61,835 bases of DNA, from IMG/VR virus record IMGVR_UViG_3300044638_003544, positions 1 to 61,835 of that record; one strand, written 5' to 3'. The position numbers were made by a program, and so were the translations under genes. The notes under the pieces were generated by a model. It was not told the DNA's origin. It did no database searches and saw nothing but the letters and a program-made list of their open reading frames with translations. Shown here in pieces: positions 46,780 to 54,864 of the stretch (positions are counted from its first letter, which is position 1; each line of letters begins with the position of its first letter). The DNA is from a virus.

Positions 46780-48723
46780 TTATACAGGTTTAGCGGTACC
46801 AAAATCACTTATATCACAAGCACCTGCAACACAAGCAAGATCCTGAACACTTGTAGTTCCATCAAATGTTTCATAAATCTCTAGCCATTTCCAATCAAGA
46901 TCTGATGGGGTTTCTGAAACAAGAACATTATATTCTTCTTTTGATATTTCTTGATATGGAGCTTGTTGATAGGTATGCTCTGAATAAGGCAAGAATGAAA
47001 CTCCTGACATCTCATCAATATGATCGTAGACCCAAGCACCAACTGCCATCCATTCATTTTCCTTTACAGAAATAGTAATAGAAGGCTTATGCTCTGCCCA
47101 GTGACGCTGATAAGCTAACCAAATATCTAAATGTTCAATTGCGGTTAGATTCTCACGAAGCGTTGCACCTTCTGGTGCAGCAATTGGAAAAGTGAAAACC
47201 ATTGTATCGTTTGGCTTCATTACATCTGGTTCATGCTTAATACCCATGTCAACAAGAAATGCTGTAATTGGATCTTTCATGTCTCCACGAATAGTACGAG
47301 CATATTGCTGTGAGTGCCAAGGATGCATACCAGACGAAGAATTAACTAACTGAGAAACGGTTCCTGAAGGCTTGACACAAGTAATTGCTGCTGCTTGATT
47401 AATTCCAATTTCCTTTGCCCATTTTTCATTTACCTTTACCGAATGCTCACGCAAAGCATCTAGCCACTCTGCTAATTTGTCCATACCTTCAGAACCGTTA
47501 AGAACTCTATGAGAAAGCTGACCAGTTAAAGAAACACCAAGTAATCTTTCTTCTTCAGAATTCTTTTGCCAAATTTTACGAAGGTACTTAAATCTAGTAA
47601 ATGTTGATTGTACTGTTCCAAGAATAGTTGCAATTTCAACTTTTGCTTTTAGATCTTCCAAGGTATCTGTATCACGAACGACTACTTCTGTTAGGTTACA
47701 AAATTGATATGGACGCAAAATAATTTCTGAACATGGATTGGTTCCAAAATCTACTGTAGAGTCTCTACGACCATTTTTTGCTGCAACTCTTTGTGCTGCT
47801 TCACGACTAAAGATTCCACGCTCTCCAGACTTTGAGTCATATAGGGCTTTCCATTCATCCATAAACACTTCCATTGTTGGACGAGTGCTATATACCGCTG
47901 AGTTGTTTGCAAGAGCTCTTTGACCTGAGTACTCCCACCAAGAGCCAGACTTTGCTGCTGCCATATTTCTATCTTCAAGATCTGATAGTGAGATCATTGC
48001 TGAACGGCGGACACCACCAACAACTACAACTTCTGCAATCTTACACATGATGTCGTGTGCTTCTAGTGGAGTTAACTTTCTACCTGCTGCACTCTTAATA
48101 AGAGCAACAGAAAACTTAAATAATCTATCTAGTGGATCTGGACCAGAAGCACGACCACCAAATGTTTTTAGACGAGCACCTGCAGGACGAACCTGTGACA
48201 TATCCCATGTTGGAACTTGACCTTGCCAAAGTAATGCAAGAAGTTCTTTTAAGGATCTAGCCCAACCAGCCTTAGAGTCTTCTACAACGATTACAGAACT
48301 GGTGGTCTCAAAGTGTTCTGAAACTTCTGGAAGCTGATTTACATATCTTGACTCAACAGAATAACCAACACCAGTTCCACACATAAGGATATACATTGCT
48401 TCATCAAAAGATCGTAGACTATCTACTGGCATGTAAGCACAATTGTAGATGCAGGTATTATCACGTTCTAAGGCAGGTCCTGCCGTCATAAAGGCTCTCA
48501 TTGATGGCATAACATCAGTTTTTAAAATAGCCTCTGAGATTTGATTCTTTATCTTATCAGACATCTTATAATTACTGTGTCTATCTAGAGCATCAAAGAT
48601 ATAGTCTGAATAGCGAGCAACTGTTTCGTCCCAGTTTTCTCTTCTATTTTCTTGTTCCATCCACCTCGCATAACGTGTTTTATGAATTACTTGCTGATAT
48701 GCGGTAGGCAATGAAACTGACAT
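46780..48723 (-). CDS. nrdJ: Adenosylcobalamin-dependent ribonucleotide reductase (class II)
   Basis: 647 residues, single-chain triphosphate reductase type. Visible: N-terminal CIYNCAYMPVDS, MCGTGVGYSVE, the NPCSEI active-site loop with the radical-bearing Cys, and a C-terminal redox pair C-x4-C (CVAGAC). It makes dNTPs for phage replication and needs host B12, so it works without oxygen. Shorter than Lactobacillus RTPR (about 740), with the same motif order. Own promoter at 48775-48803. Confidence 0.92.
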   Translation of the reverse strand: MSVSLPTAYQQVIHKTRYARWMEQENRRENWDETVARYSDYIFDALDRHSNYKMSDKIKNQISEAILKTDVMPSMRAFMTAGPALERDNTCIYNCAYMPVDSLRSFDEAMYILMCGTGVGYSVESRYVNQLPEVSEHFETTSSVIVVEDSKAGWARSLKELLALLWQGQVPTWDMSQVRPAGARLKTFGGRASGPDPLDRLFKFSVALIKSAAGRKLTPLEAHDIMCKIAEVVVVGGVRRSAMISLSDLEDRNMAAAKSGSWWEYSGQRALANNSAVYSTRPTMEVFMDEWKALYDSKSGERGIFSREAAQRVAAKNGRRDSTVDFGTNPCSEIILRPYQFCNLTEVVVRDTDTLEDLKAKVEIATILGTVQSTFTRFKYLRKIWQKNSEEERLLGVSLTGQLSHRVLNGSEGMDKLAEWLDALREHSVKVNEKWAKEIGINQAAAITCVKPSGTVSQLVNSSSGMHPWHSQQYARTIRGDMKDPITAFLVDMGIKHEPDVMKPNDTMVFTFPIAAPEGATLRENLTAIEHLDIWLAYQRHWAEHKPSITISVKENEWMAVGAWVYDHIDEMSGVSFLPYSEHTYQQAPYQEISKEEYNVLVSETPSDLDWKWLEIYETFDGTTSVQDLACVAGACDISDFGTAKPV

Positions 48724-48774
48724 TTTTACTCCAAAATTTTATAAGATTATCCTCCTGAATGGGAGGTAGATACT

Positions 48775-48803
48775 ATTGTACCTGACGTATCGTTAATGGT
48801 CAA
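48775..48803 (-). promoter_or_regulatory. Sigma-70-type promoter for reductase
   Basis: TTGACC (48798-48803), 17-bp spacer, TACAAT (48775-48780), minus strand; divergent with the plus-strand promoter of the next gene. The leader holds a small hairpin (CTCC/GGAG) just before the coding region; it is too short to be a B12 riboswitch. Confidence 0.75.
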
Positions 48804-48810
48804 CTCAGGG

Positions 48811-48816
48811 TAGAAT
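48811..48816 (+). promoter_or_regulatory. -10 element for a leaderless gene
   Basis: TAGAAT lies six bases before ATG 48823, so the transcript probably starts at the A of the start codon. No ribosome site precedes the ATG. A convincing -35 was not found. Confidence 0.5.
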
Positions 48817-48822
48817 TGTTAG

Positions 48823-49050
48823 ATGATAACAATACAAGAAGCTCATAAATATTTACAACTAGCAAATTTAGGAATGGCTAAGCAAATACTTTGCCCATTA
48901 GATAACGAACACTTACCAATGGTGTCTTGGATGAATGAAGAAGATGAAGTTTACTTTTTATGTATAGCTTGTAACACTAAACTTACTCCTGGAGACTTTT
49001 TAGAAAAGAAAATAAAACTTGTAATTCAAAACTTTACACAATCGTTATAA
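48823..49050 (+). CDS. Small zinc-finger protein
   Basis: 75 residues, plus strand, isolated between two leftward blocks. Likely zinc ligands: CPLDNEH near residue 24 and CIAC near 47. Helical N-terminus (QEAHKYLQLANLGMAKQ) and C-terminus. Probably leaderless (see 48811). A small DNA- or RNA-binding regulator is plausible given its divergent position with the reductase gene. Not recognised. Confidence 0.65.
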   Translation: MITIQEAHKYLQLANLGMAKQILCPLDNEHLPMVSWMNEEDEVYFLCIACNTKLTPGDFLEKKIKLVIQNFTQSL

Positions 49051-49082
49051 TTGTGTTTTTCAATAAATACGGTGTTTTGATT

Positions 49083-49110
49083 TTGCATAGAGAAAAAGTT
49101 TTGATATAAT
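49083..49110 (+). promoter_or_regulatory. Plus-strand promoter facing leftward genes
   Basis: TTGCAT (49083-49088), 16-bp spacer, TATAAT (49105-49110). It reads into the convergent tail-protein gene, so it could make an antisense or non-coding RNA. A G-rich run (GGGGGGTAGGGGGG, 49118-49131) lies just downstream of the predicted start. Confidence 0.45.
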
Positions 49111-49168
49111 TCTTACTGGGGGGTAGGGGGGAGAGGTTAGCAAATATCCTAAATATAAAAAATATAGG

Positions 49169-49501
49169 TTAAGCGGTAACATCTCCAGTAACTAATATAG
49201 GTCCCTGCAGAATAGTAGATATAACATTAGAGTTAGTCATTTCAATATCATAAACATACTTTTTACCTGCAACTAAATTAACAGACTGTGTAGCAGGAAG
49301 AGTAACTAATACTACTCCTTGGGAAGCATTTTCTATAGTAAAAGTAAACGATGCAACTACATCAGATTTTCCACGCTCTTTAATTTCTCCAGCAAAGTTA
49401 TGACTAGTAACATTGTATCTGACTAATCCGTCTGCTAGAGTCATTCTAAAAGCAAATGTATCTCCACGATATACTTTGAACGATTTAAATCCTGGTAACA
49501 T
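49169..49501 (-). CDS. Small fibre-associated beta protein
   Basis: 110 residues, beta-rich (FKVYRGDTFAFRMTLADGLV, IKERGKSDVVASFTFTIENA). The 'YRGDTF' start and overall length resemble N-terminal domains of phage baseplate BppU-type proteins that attach receptor-binding parts. It shares one base with the upstream fibre gene. Function inferred from context. Confidence 0.6.
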   Translation of the reverse strand: MLPGFKSFKVYRGDTFAFRMTLADGLVRYNVTSHNFAGEIKERGKSDVVASFTFTIENASQGVVLVTLPATQSVNLVAGKKYVYDIEMTNSNVISTILQGPILVTGDVTA

Positions 49502-51003
49502 TAACCTGTCACCACTACTCGATAATCCCCTGATGTTGGTGCAGTATTGAAGTATACGGTTACTGTATCTACTGTGGCATACTCAACAGCAGTTTCAACC
49601 TGAGCATAAGGTGAAGCAGTTTCATAAACTTGAACGGTGACATCTCTTGTATTTAAGTTGTGTGTAATTGTGTATGAAGTAGCTGATCCACTTATAGCAG
49701 TAGCATACTTTCTGGCAATTGAATGCTCTACTGCTGCATCTGCAGTATCTTTAGGACTTGATACAGTCCAAAGATTTGATGTTTCATTCCACAAAATTGA
49801 AGCATTTGTGTACGATCCACGCTCAACTTCAAGACCTGCATTCAAAGAAGGAGTTCCAGTTACAGTTGAATTAAGTAAGAACAAGTTATCTTCAACATTA
49901 ATTGTTGAAGTTGAAACTGAATTAATTGAACCAGTAACGTCAAGGTCTCCAGTTATTGTAAGGGTTCCGCCAATTGTTACATCATTTGGAAGACCAATCG
50001 TTACGGATCCAGAGTATGGACCTACTCCAGTAGCGTTTAATTCAATTTCGTTGGCTGTTCCAGTAATGCTTGTTACGCCAGAGTTGGTAAAAGTGATTGT
50101 GTCTGTAGTTGCATCTGTTGTTACGGCTATTCCACTACCAACAACTGTTAAAGTATCAGCATTGGTATCTGCAGCTATGCTTGTTTGACCAGAAACTGCA
50201 ATTGTCTTAAATATATTTTGTGAAGAACCTTTATCCGTGTTTGTAAAGGCTAGAGTTCCAGCCCCAGTTGAGTTATCTGTATATGCTACAGAAATTCCAT
50301 CGTGAGTAGCTGCAGTAATCATTGTAGAAGCGGTGTCTTCCACATACTCTTGAATTCCAGTTAGCGTTGAAGTTGTGTGATTATGTGAATCATCTGCTAC
50401 TGCCGTTGTAATTTCTACGTTACCAAGATTTGTTACGGTATTAGTACCTGAAACATCACCAGAAAGGGTAATTGAAAAATCTGCTACGTCAAAGTCAAGT
50501 GTATTATCGTCATCTTGGTAAGTTACAGAAATTCCATTTTCAGTGTTTGATGTTACCATTGCACCAATAGTGTCTGCTACCGCTTCGCTAAAATCTGAAA
50601 TTTTTCCAGATGTAATATCTGGAATGTCTGTTGCTACAAGTGATCTAAATGTTGGAATAGCTGCTGTTGAACCAGTTCCTGGACCAGCAAGAACAGTGTT
50701 AACTGCTGCCGTATTCCATTCAAAGGCTAGAGTTCCAGTTGCACTCGCAGGAGAACCTGATACTGTAAATAAGTCTGGGGCATCAAGGGAAATAGAAACG
50801 GTTGGGGCATCATCTGTATAAGCAAGTGTCTTCCAAGCAGTACCGTTGTATACCTTTAGGTGGTTAGCTGAGGAATCACCAGCTGTCCAGTAGATTACTC
50901 TACCTGTTGTTCCTGTTGGATTAGTTGAAAAATCTTCAAAGATAAATCTTCTTGCCTTGTTAAGTCCAAGGTCTAAATCGACTGTAAATAGTCTAGATGC
51001 CAT
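49501..51003 (-). CDS. Tail fibre-like protein
   Basis: 500 residues from ATG 51003 (a TTG three codons earlier is possible). Beta/Thr/Val/Asp-rich shaft with repeated 'SGDVSGTN', '[10 protein letters not shown]' and '[10 protein letters not shown]' elements and a fibre-like [14 protein letters not shown]. The C-terminal 55 residues ([20 protein letters not shown] to a V-V-V end) form a compact domain shared with the next upstream gene product. Probably a side fibre or receptor-binding component. Confidence 0.75.
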   Translation of the reverse strand: MASRLFTVDLDLGLNKARRFIFEDFSTNPTGTTGRVIYWTAGDSSANHLKVYNGTAWKTLAYTDDAPTVSISLDAPDLFTVSGSPASATGTLAFEWNTAAVNTVLAGPGTGSTAAIPTFRSLVATDIPDITSGKISDFSEAVADTIGAMVTSNTENGISVTYQDDDNTLDFDVADFSITLSGDVSGTNTVTNLGNVEITTAVADDSHNHTTSTLTGIQEYVEDTASTMITAATHDGISVAYTDNSTGAGTLAFTNTDKGSSQNIFKTIAVSGQTSIAADTNADTLTVVGSGIAVTTDATTDTITFTNSGVTSITGTANEIELNATGVGPYSGSVTIGLPNDVTIGGTLTITGDLDVTGSINSVSTSTINVEDNLFLLNSTVTGTPSLNAGLEVERGSYTNASILWNETSNLWTVSSPKDTADAAVEHSIARKYATAISGSATSYTITHNLNTRDVTVQVYETASPYAQVETAVEYATVDTVTVYFNTAPTSGDYRVVVTG

Positions 51004-51033
51004 GTTGTTCAATTCCCTATTTTAAATTTACAA

Positions 51034-51522
51034 CTAGGTTAGGTATGCAGTACCGCTCATAGATGTATTCATAATAATTCTAACAGAACTTGTGTTCAAA
51101 TATCGAATATCTGCCTCAATAATTCTGGGTGGAGTGTCATTATCTAATATTGTCACATTTGGGAAAAACCCAAGGTTGTGATTAATAGTCCAGTCATTTG
51201 ATACCTCAGTTTGAGTATGAACATATCTAACATGATTTACTGGATTAGCGTTAATATCTGGATAATCTATGGTTACATGTCCAGTTTTACCATTTACTGA
51301 CTGAACCATAGCAGTAGTTTCAACGTTTGAAACTTGTACGGCTAAGTCTGGTGCATTATCTGTAAGGGTAACTGAAGTAATAGAATCGGTGGTATCAATA
51401 GTTACCACATCTACATCTTGGACAGTATTAACGGATACAGAATTAATTTCTTCTACTGGAGAAACTGTTATGGTATCAAGTATTTCAACTTCTGTAATTG
51501 TAATAGTATCTGGAATAGCCAT
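51034..51522 (-). CDS. Short fibre-like protein
   Basis: 162 residues. N-terminal half is Val/Thr/Asp-rich with a TITEVEILDTITVSPVEEIN start, then VNGKTGHVTIDYPDINA, a classic fibre element, and a C-terminal domain (WTINHNLGFFPNVTILDNDT) homologous by eye to that of the neighbouring fibre. Likely forms a trimeric tip or adaptor. Confidence 0.7.
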   Translation of the reverse strand: MAIPDTITITEVEILDTITVSPVEEINSVSVNTVQDVDVVTIDTTDSITSVTLTDNAPDLAVQVSNVETTAMVQSVNGKTGHVTIDYPDINANPVNHVRYVHTQTEVSNDWTINHNLGFFPNVTILDNDTPPRIIEADIRYLNTSSVRIIMNTSMSGTAYLT

Positions 51523-51529
51523 ACTTTGA

Positions 51530-52477
51530 TTATAGCATTAATCGTGACTCAACATTATCAAAATGTTCAGTAACTACACGATTCCAATCATATTTTTCAT
51601 GTACTTTTGGAGCTAGTTCAAACTGTTTGGTTGCCAGGCTTTCATAATTAGATACAACATATTCAATCATTCCTACAAAGTCCCAATACAGTGGCTTATA
51701 CATTTTTCCAGGATGCCATTTTTGCCATGGGCTTTTAACTAAGTCCGATCCAATGCCAAGACCAAGATTAAATTCTTTATAATCACACCATTCCTCTGTA
51801 CTTATTACTGGCATACCAGTAGCCATTGCTTGAAGTGGAATTAGTCCAAATCCTTCTCCCCAAGATGGGTAAAGAAGAATGTGATGCTCATGCATTAATG
51901 TGATTAGATTAGAATACGTCATGTCTCTGGCTATTACAGTTATGTTGGGCTCTCCTGGATCAAAATCTGCACCCTCATATGTTTTAACTGTTAGGTGATA
52001 ATCCATATTGCCCTTGTAAAGCTCTAGGAACGCCTTAGTGACATCTGGCAGGTTTTTTCGTAGTGCAGGGTAGCCAATGTGCAGAAACTTTACAGGACCC
52101 TCTAGTGACCTTTTCTTAGGAACAAACCTTTCGTCTACTCCATGTGGAAATACAAATATTTCTCTGTCAAAGTAGTTTTCAAAAACATCTTTTGTAAATT
52201 TGTTTGGAACCCATAACTCATCACATTTTGAGTTGATTATGTCTTTCCATCCTTCTTGCAATTCTGTAGATTCCCATGCAACGTATCCAACTTTTACGGA
52301 GTTGGTATCTTCTGAAAATTTGTAAAAATTTGGATGGGTAAAATTAAACTCTAAGTCAGCACCTCTATCGATATAGATCTTGTGCTTTGTTTCATTTATG
52401 GTCTTTAATAAACGCATAGTAACGTAACCATGCCCAGTCTGTGGAGCACCACAGCCATTGCTAAAGCTAATTCTCAT
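51530..52477 (-). CDS. GT-B glycosyltransferase
   Basis: 315 residues; transfers a sugar from a nucleotide donor. Signatures of the GT4/GT1-like fold: N-terminal SFSNGCGAPQTGHGYV, VFPHGVDERFVPKK, KFLHIGYPALRKN, and the donor-binding WGEGFGLIPLQAMATG. In this E-x7-E-type motif the second Glu is Gln. Located next to fibre genes, it may glycosylate virion proteins or the host envelope; the target cannot be read. Confidence 0.85.
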   Translation of the reverse strand: MRISFSNGCGAPQTGHGYVTMRLLKTINETKHKIYIDRGADLEFNFTHPNFYKFSEDTNSVKVGYVAWESTELQEGWKDIINSKCDELWVPNKFTKDVFENYFDREIFVFPHGVDERFVPKKRSLEGPVKFLHIGYPALRKNLPDVTKAFLELYKGNMDYHLTVKTYEGADFDPGEPNITVIARDMTYSNLITLMHEHHILLYPSWGEGFGLIPLQAMATGMPVISTEEWCDYKEFNLGLGIGSDLVKSPWQKWHPGKMYKPLYWDFVGMIEYVVSNYESLATKQFELAPKVHEKYDWNRVVTEHFDNVESRLML

Positions 52478-52481
52478 TTTT

Positions 52482-52781
52482 CTACTTTTGTTCTAGTTTG
52501 TCTAAACGCTGTTCAATACGGGCAACTGCATCTTTAATAGATGTTCCGTGGTTTGGTCTCATTTCAAAGGATATGCAAGCAATTTCTTCTTCCATAAACC
52601 TTAATCTTTCTTGTAGTCCAGGACGACCTTCAAATCCTGGTCTTTCTTCTTCGCCAAAGTAATCGTCTAGGAAGTGTATAAATCTTTTTGTTAGCTTTGA
52701 GGCTTTGTAAACCCCAACACCAATAACTCCAATTGCTGTAACTGTAGCAGCTAACATCATTAGGAATTCATTGGCACTCAT
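52482..52781 (-). CDS. Membrane protein with coiled coil (DUF2746-like), holin candidate
   Basis: 99 residues. One N-terminal membrane segment (FLMMLAATVTAIGVIGVGVY), then a charged region and a helix near the C-terminus (KDAVARIEQRLDKLEQK). This layout is familiar from actinophage DUF2746 proteins encoded near lysis genes. Could assist lysis or anchor in the membrane. Confidence 0.65.
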   Translation of the reverse strand: MSANEFLMMLAATVTAIGVIGVGVYKASKLTKRFIHFLDDYFGEEERPGFEGRPGLQERLRFMEEEIACISFEMRPNHGTSIKDAVARIEQRLDKLEQK

Positions 52782-52806
52782 ATTTAGTTATACACTCCCA
52801 CAAGAA

Positions 52807-53106
52807 CTACTTTGAAGTAGTCTTCTTTGCTGTGGATTTCTTGGCAGGTACCTTTTTGGTAGCCTTCTTCACTGCTGCAACAACTTCTGCTGCAACCTGA
52901 TCAGGGGAAGATTTGCCACTGATTTTACCAAATGCAATATCATTCTTATTAAAGTAGCGAATAGCAACTGGTGCTACTGCTGCAATAAGTGCATTTAGAT
53001 ATAGATACGGATCTGTTACACCTGCAAGATACAGGGCTACAGCAGCTCCGAGGAAAGAACGAGCATATGATTGCAAAATTGCAATGTTAGCTGGCGTTAG
53101 TTTCAT
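52807..53106 (-). CDS. Holin-like membrane protein
   Basis: 99 residues. Two hydrophobic segments (FLGAAVALYLAGVTDPYLYL, NALIAAVAPVAIRYF) and a Lys-rich tail of alternating KK/AKK (VKKATKKVPAKKSTAKK), the classic layout of phage holins. Would form membrane lesions for lysis. No endolysin lies beside it in the window. Promoter at 53156-53185. Confidence 0.65.
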   Translation of the reverse strand: MKLTPANIAILQSYARSFLGAAVALYLAGVTDPYLYLNALIAAVAPVAIRYFNKNDIAFGKISGKSSPDQVAAEVVAAVKKATKKVPAKKSTAKKTTSK

Positions 53107-53155
53107 TTTTTCTCCAATTATTTTCGGCGTTATCGTGTGATAAACGGTAATTTAT

Positions 53156-53185
53156 ATTATACACTATTTCGGTTCGAAAAATCAA
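53156..53185 (-). promoter_or_regulatory. Sigma-70-type promoter for holin/fibre operon
   Basis: TTGATT (53180-53185), 18-bp spacer, TATAAT (53156-53161), minus strand. The leader includes an imperfect hairpin (GTTATC-GTGT-GATAAAC). Confidence 0.6.
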
Positions 53186-53276
53186 AATTTAAAAATTGAA
53201 AATTCGGCGGACGAGAACAACCCCATACCCATAATGCTAAAATATACTAATATAACATGCAAGCATAGTATAAAAG

Positions 53277-53306
53277 TAGACAAAGCATATCCCCGTATGA
53301 TATACT
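53277..53306 (+). promoter_or_regulatory. Promoter for the 78-residue gene
   Basis: TAGACA (53277-53282), 18-bp spacer, TATACT (53301-53306), plus strand, followed by AAAGGA before ATG 53331. Confidence 0.55.
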
Positions 53307-53330
53307 TTTATATTCGGACAAAGGAACAAT

Positions 53331-53567
53331 ATGAGTGAAATTGAAGATGCATTAGAGGATCAAGAAATTAAGTCAATGAATGATAACTTAGGAACTATCC
53401 TATATATCATGTTAGGTCGTATTTACGATCAATTGACATTAATTGCTGATGCTCAAGGCAAAGGTGAAGATATGATGAAGCTTATGGAACTTCATCGTCA
53501 AGGACATTTAATGTCTCCAATTCCCACCCTCGCTTTACCAGATACTGAAAATTCTGAAGAAGAATAA
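53331..53567 (+). CDS. Small acidic protein, unknown
   Basis: 78 residues with an acidic start (SEIEDALEDQEIKSMNDNLG) and end, and a central helix (LYIMLGRIYDQLTLIADAQG). A single-gene transcription unit flanked by its own promoter and a bidirectional terminator. It is the first rightward gene after the long leftward block. No recognised family. Confidence 0.65.
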   Translation: MSEIEDALEDQEIKSMNDNLGTILYIMLGRIYDQLTLIADAQGKGEDMMKLMELHRQGHLMSPIPTLALPDTENSEEE

Positions 53568-53574
53568 AAAAAGA

Positions 53575-53596
53575 AGCCCTAGATTTCTCTAGGGCT
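53575..53596. terminator. Bidirectional Rho-independent terminator
   Basis: AGCCCTAG / CTAGGGCT, 8-bp stem, 6-base loop; T-rich tracts on both sides (CTTTCTTT to the right, CTTTTTTT on the minus strand). Ends both the 78-residue gene and the Hsp20 gene. Confidence 0.85.
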
Positions 53597-53610
53597 CTTT
53601 CTTTGTGACA

Positions 53611-54045
53611 TTACTTTCGTTTTCTACCTTCTTCGAAATTTGTAATTTCAATTGTTTTAGGCTTTTTGTGTTCGGGAATGTTTTTCACGACACAAACATA
53701 TAGAATACCATCTGTAATATCAGCACATTCTACTTCCATGTGCTCAGCTAGGGAGAATGTTCTTGTGAACTTACGCCCTGCAATTCCTTTGTGGATGTAT
53801 TCATCATTTGTCTCTGGAAGTTCTCCAGTTACTGTCAAACAGCAATCCTCTTCAGTAAGAGTTAGATTTGACTTGTTATATCCAGCTACTGCCAATTCAA
53901 TGACAAATTTATCATCACCGATTTTTCTAACGTTGTATGGAGGAAAGCTAGTTGCATTTGTTTTTGCTAGAGTTTCTAGCTTTGGAAAAAAGCTTTCCCA
54001 TCCGATCATATATGGGTCAGTAGCCCACGTTGTTGTATATTTCAT
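53611..54045 (-). CDS. Hsp20 / alpha-crystallin small heat shock protein
   Basis: 144 residues, ATP-independent holdase. Alpha-crystallin domain with FVIELAVAGYNKSNLTLTEE, YIHKGIAGRKFTRTFSL and the C-terminal I-x-I motif (KTIEIT). The extra N-terminal region begins TTWATDPYMIGWESFFPKL, an IbpA-like start. Phage Hsp20s, known from cyanophages, may protect proteins during infection or virion assembly. Own promoter at 54102-54131. Confidence 0.9.
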   Translation of the reverse strand: MKYTTTWATDPYMIGWESFFPKLETLAKTNATSFPPYNVRKIGDDKFVIELAVAGYNKSNLTLTEEDCCLTVTGELPETNDEYIHKGIAGRKFTRTFSLAEHMEVECADITDGILYVCVVKNIPEHKKPKTIEITNFEEGRKRK

Positions 54046-54101
54046 GTTTTGCTCCTTTTAAGCGAGTTAAATTCACATCCCATAAGGCAATGTGTATAGA
54101 T

Positions 54102-54131
54102 ATTATACCAAATGAATAGTTGAATATTCAA
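54102..54131 (-). promoter_or_regulatory. Sigma-70-type promoter of hsp20, with palindrome
   Basis: TTGAAT (54126-54131), 18-bp spacer, TATAAT (54102-54107), minus strand. A perfect 16-bp palindrome, AGTTGAATATTCAACT (54118-54133), covers the -35, a likely operator for a dimeric repressor. Confidence 0.7.
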
Positions 54132-54133
54132 CT

Positions 54134-54365
54134 GTTATTATACTGTTATCTAAATGTTACCAAATTGTTATATATATACCCATAAATGTGAATATAATTT
54201 TAAATTTGATCAAAATCCTTATTGCAAAGCTTTTGCAGGTCTAATTTCACAAAAATGTGAATGTGATTTTAATATGTATGATGCATAAATTACAGAAAGC
54301 TTTTGATTTTATGTAGTGAGCCCATAGCATAATGCGGTTATTTGAAACAAGCATAATGCGGTTCT
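54134..54365. repeat. AT-rich non-coding region with repeats
   Basis: No gene seen in about 250 bases. It holds two related blocks, AAATGTGAATATAATTTTAA and AAATGTGAATGTGATTTTAA (near 54184 and 54254), and two exact copies of AGCATAATGCGGTT (54326-54339, 54350-54363) at 24-bp spacing; each copy contains the near-palindrome GCATAATGC. Possibly operator or origin sequence. Confidence 0.6.
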
Positions 54366-54388
54366 AGAAATAAAAAAGAAAGAGATGC

Positions 54389-54408
54389 CCTACCCTAAAG
54401 AGGATAGG
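54389..54408 (-). terminator. Terminator of the tiny leftward operon
   Basis: CCTATCC / GGGTAGG (minus strand) with a 6-base loop, overlapping the end of the 21-residue peptide gene, followed by TCTTTCTTTTTTATTT. Confidence 0.7.
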
Positions 54409-54455
54409 ACACCTGCAAGAAATAATCCAATGATGATGAATAAAACTATTTCCAT
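54390..54455 (-). CDS. 21-residue hydrophobic peptide
   Basis: MEIVLFIIIGLFLAGVLSSL then Gly: one membrane helix. The ATG follows the TAA of the gene before it directly, with GAGGGG ribosome site inside that stop region, so it is translationally coupled. The terminator hairpin overlaps its end. Could be a membrane-associated micropeptide; unknown role. Confidence 0.5.
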   Translation of the reverse strand: MEIVLFIIIGLFLAGVLSSLG

Positions 54456-54644
54456 TTACCCCTCAATCATTTCGATAACTACTGCACCAGTAGCACACAC
54501 TGCACCAATAAAGGCAGTGGCAATCATAACATTGCCAGTCATACCATTTAAACCAATGACTAGTAGTTGTAGTTCAAGTAGTAGTGCAGGTAATGAAAAT
54601 ACCGCAATGCCTAGCAATACATCACGCAAGTGAAATAGAAACAT
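54456..54644 (-). CDS. Small two-helix membrane protein
   Basis: 62 residues from ATG 54644, preferred over an upstream TTG because GAGG lies nine bases before it. Two hydrophobic helices (VLLGIAVFSLPALLLELQLL and MIATAFIGAVCATGAVVIEM). Encoded between a zinc protein and a membrane peptide. Role unknown; a superinfection or inhibitor protein is possible. Confidence 0.6.
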   Translation of the reverse strand: MFLFHLRDVLLGIAVFSLPALLLELQLLVIGLNGMTGNVMIATAFIGAVCATGAVVIEMIEG

Positions 54645-54648
54645 AGTC

Positions 54649-54759
54649 TTAGTCCTCACACATAATGCAGATAGCGGATTCAATTTCAAACGGTGCTAAC
54701 TTGTCACCGCACACTAGGCAAGATGCCTTGGTGATTTGCTCTAATGCTAATTCATTCAT
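54649..54759 (-). CDS. 36-residue zinc-ribbon protein
   Basis: Two CxxC pairs, CLVCGDKL at residues 14-21 and CIMCED at the C-terminus, spaced 14 residues apart: a minimal zinc ribbon. AAAGG precedes the ATG. Overlooked by its size, but the spacing of the Cys pairs and the coupling to the membrane gene four bases downstream argue it is real. Confidence 0.6.
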   Translation of the reverse strand: MNELALEQITKASCLVCGDKLAPFEIESAICIMCED

Positions 54760-54864
54760 TTGATTTAGCCTTTCTTGTTGTTATCTAATACTATGATTCA
54801 ATCACACACCACTGACAATTTCAAGCCAGAAACACCTAATTTAGGTAAACATTTGGTAAACTTT

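Noticed and set aside
48724-48774. Possible B12 riboswitch in the reductase leader
   Set aside because: The leader is only about 50 bases and has no B12-box-like structure.
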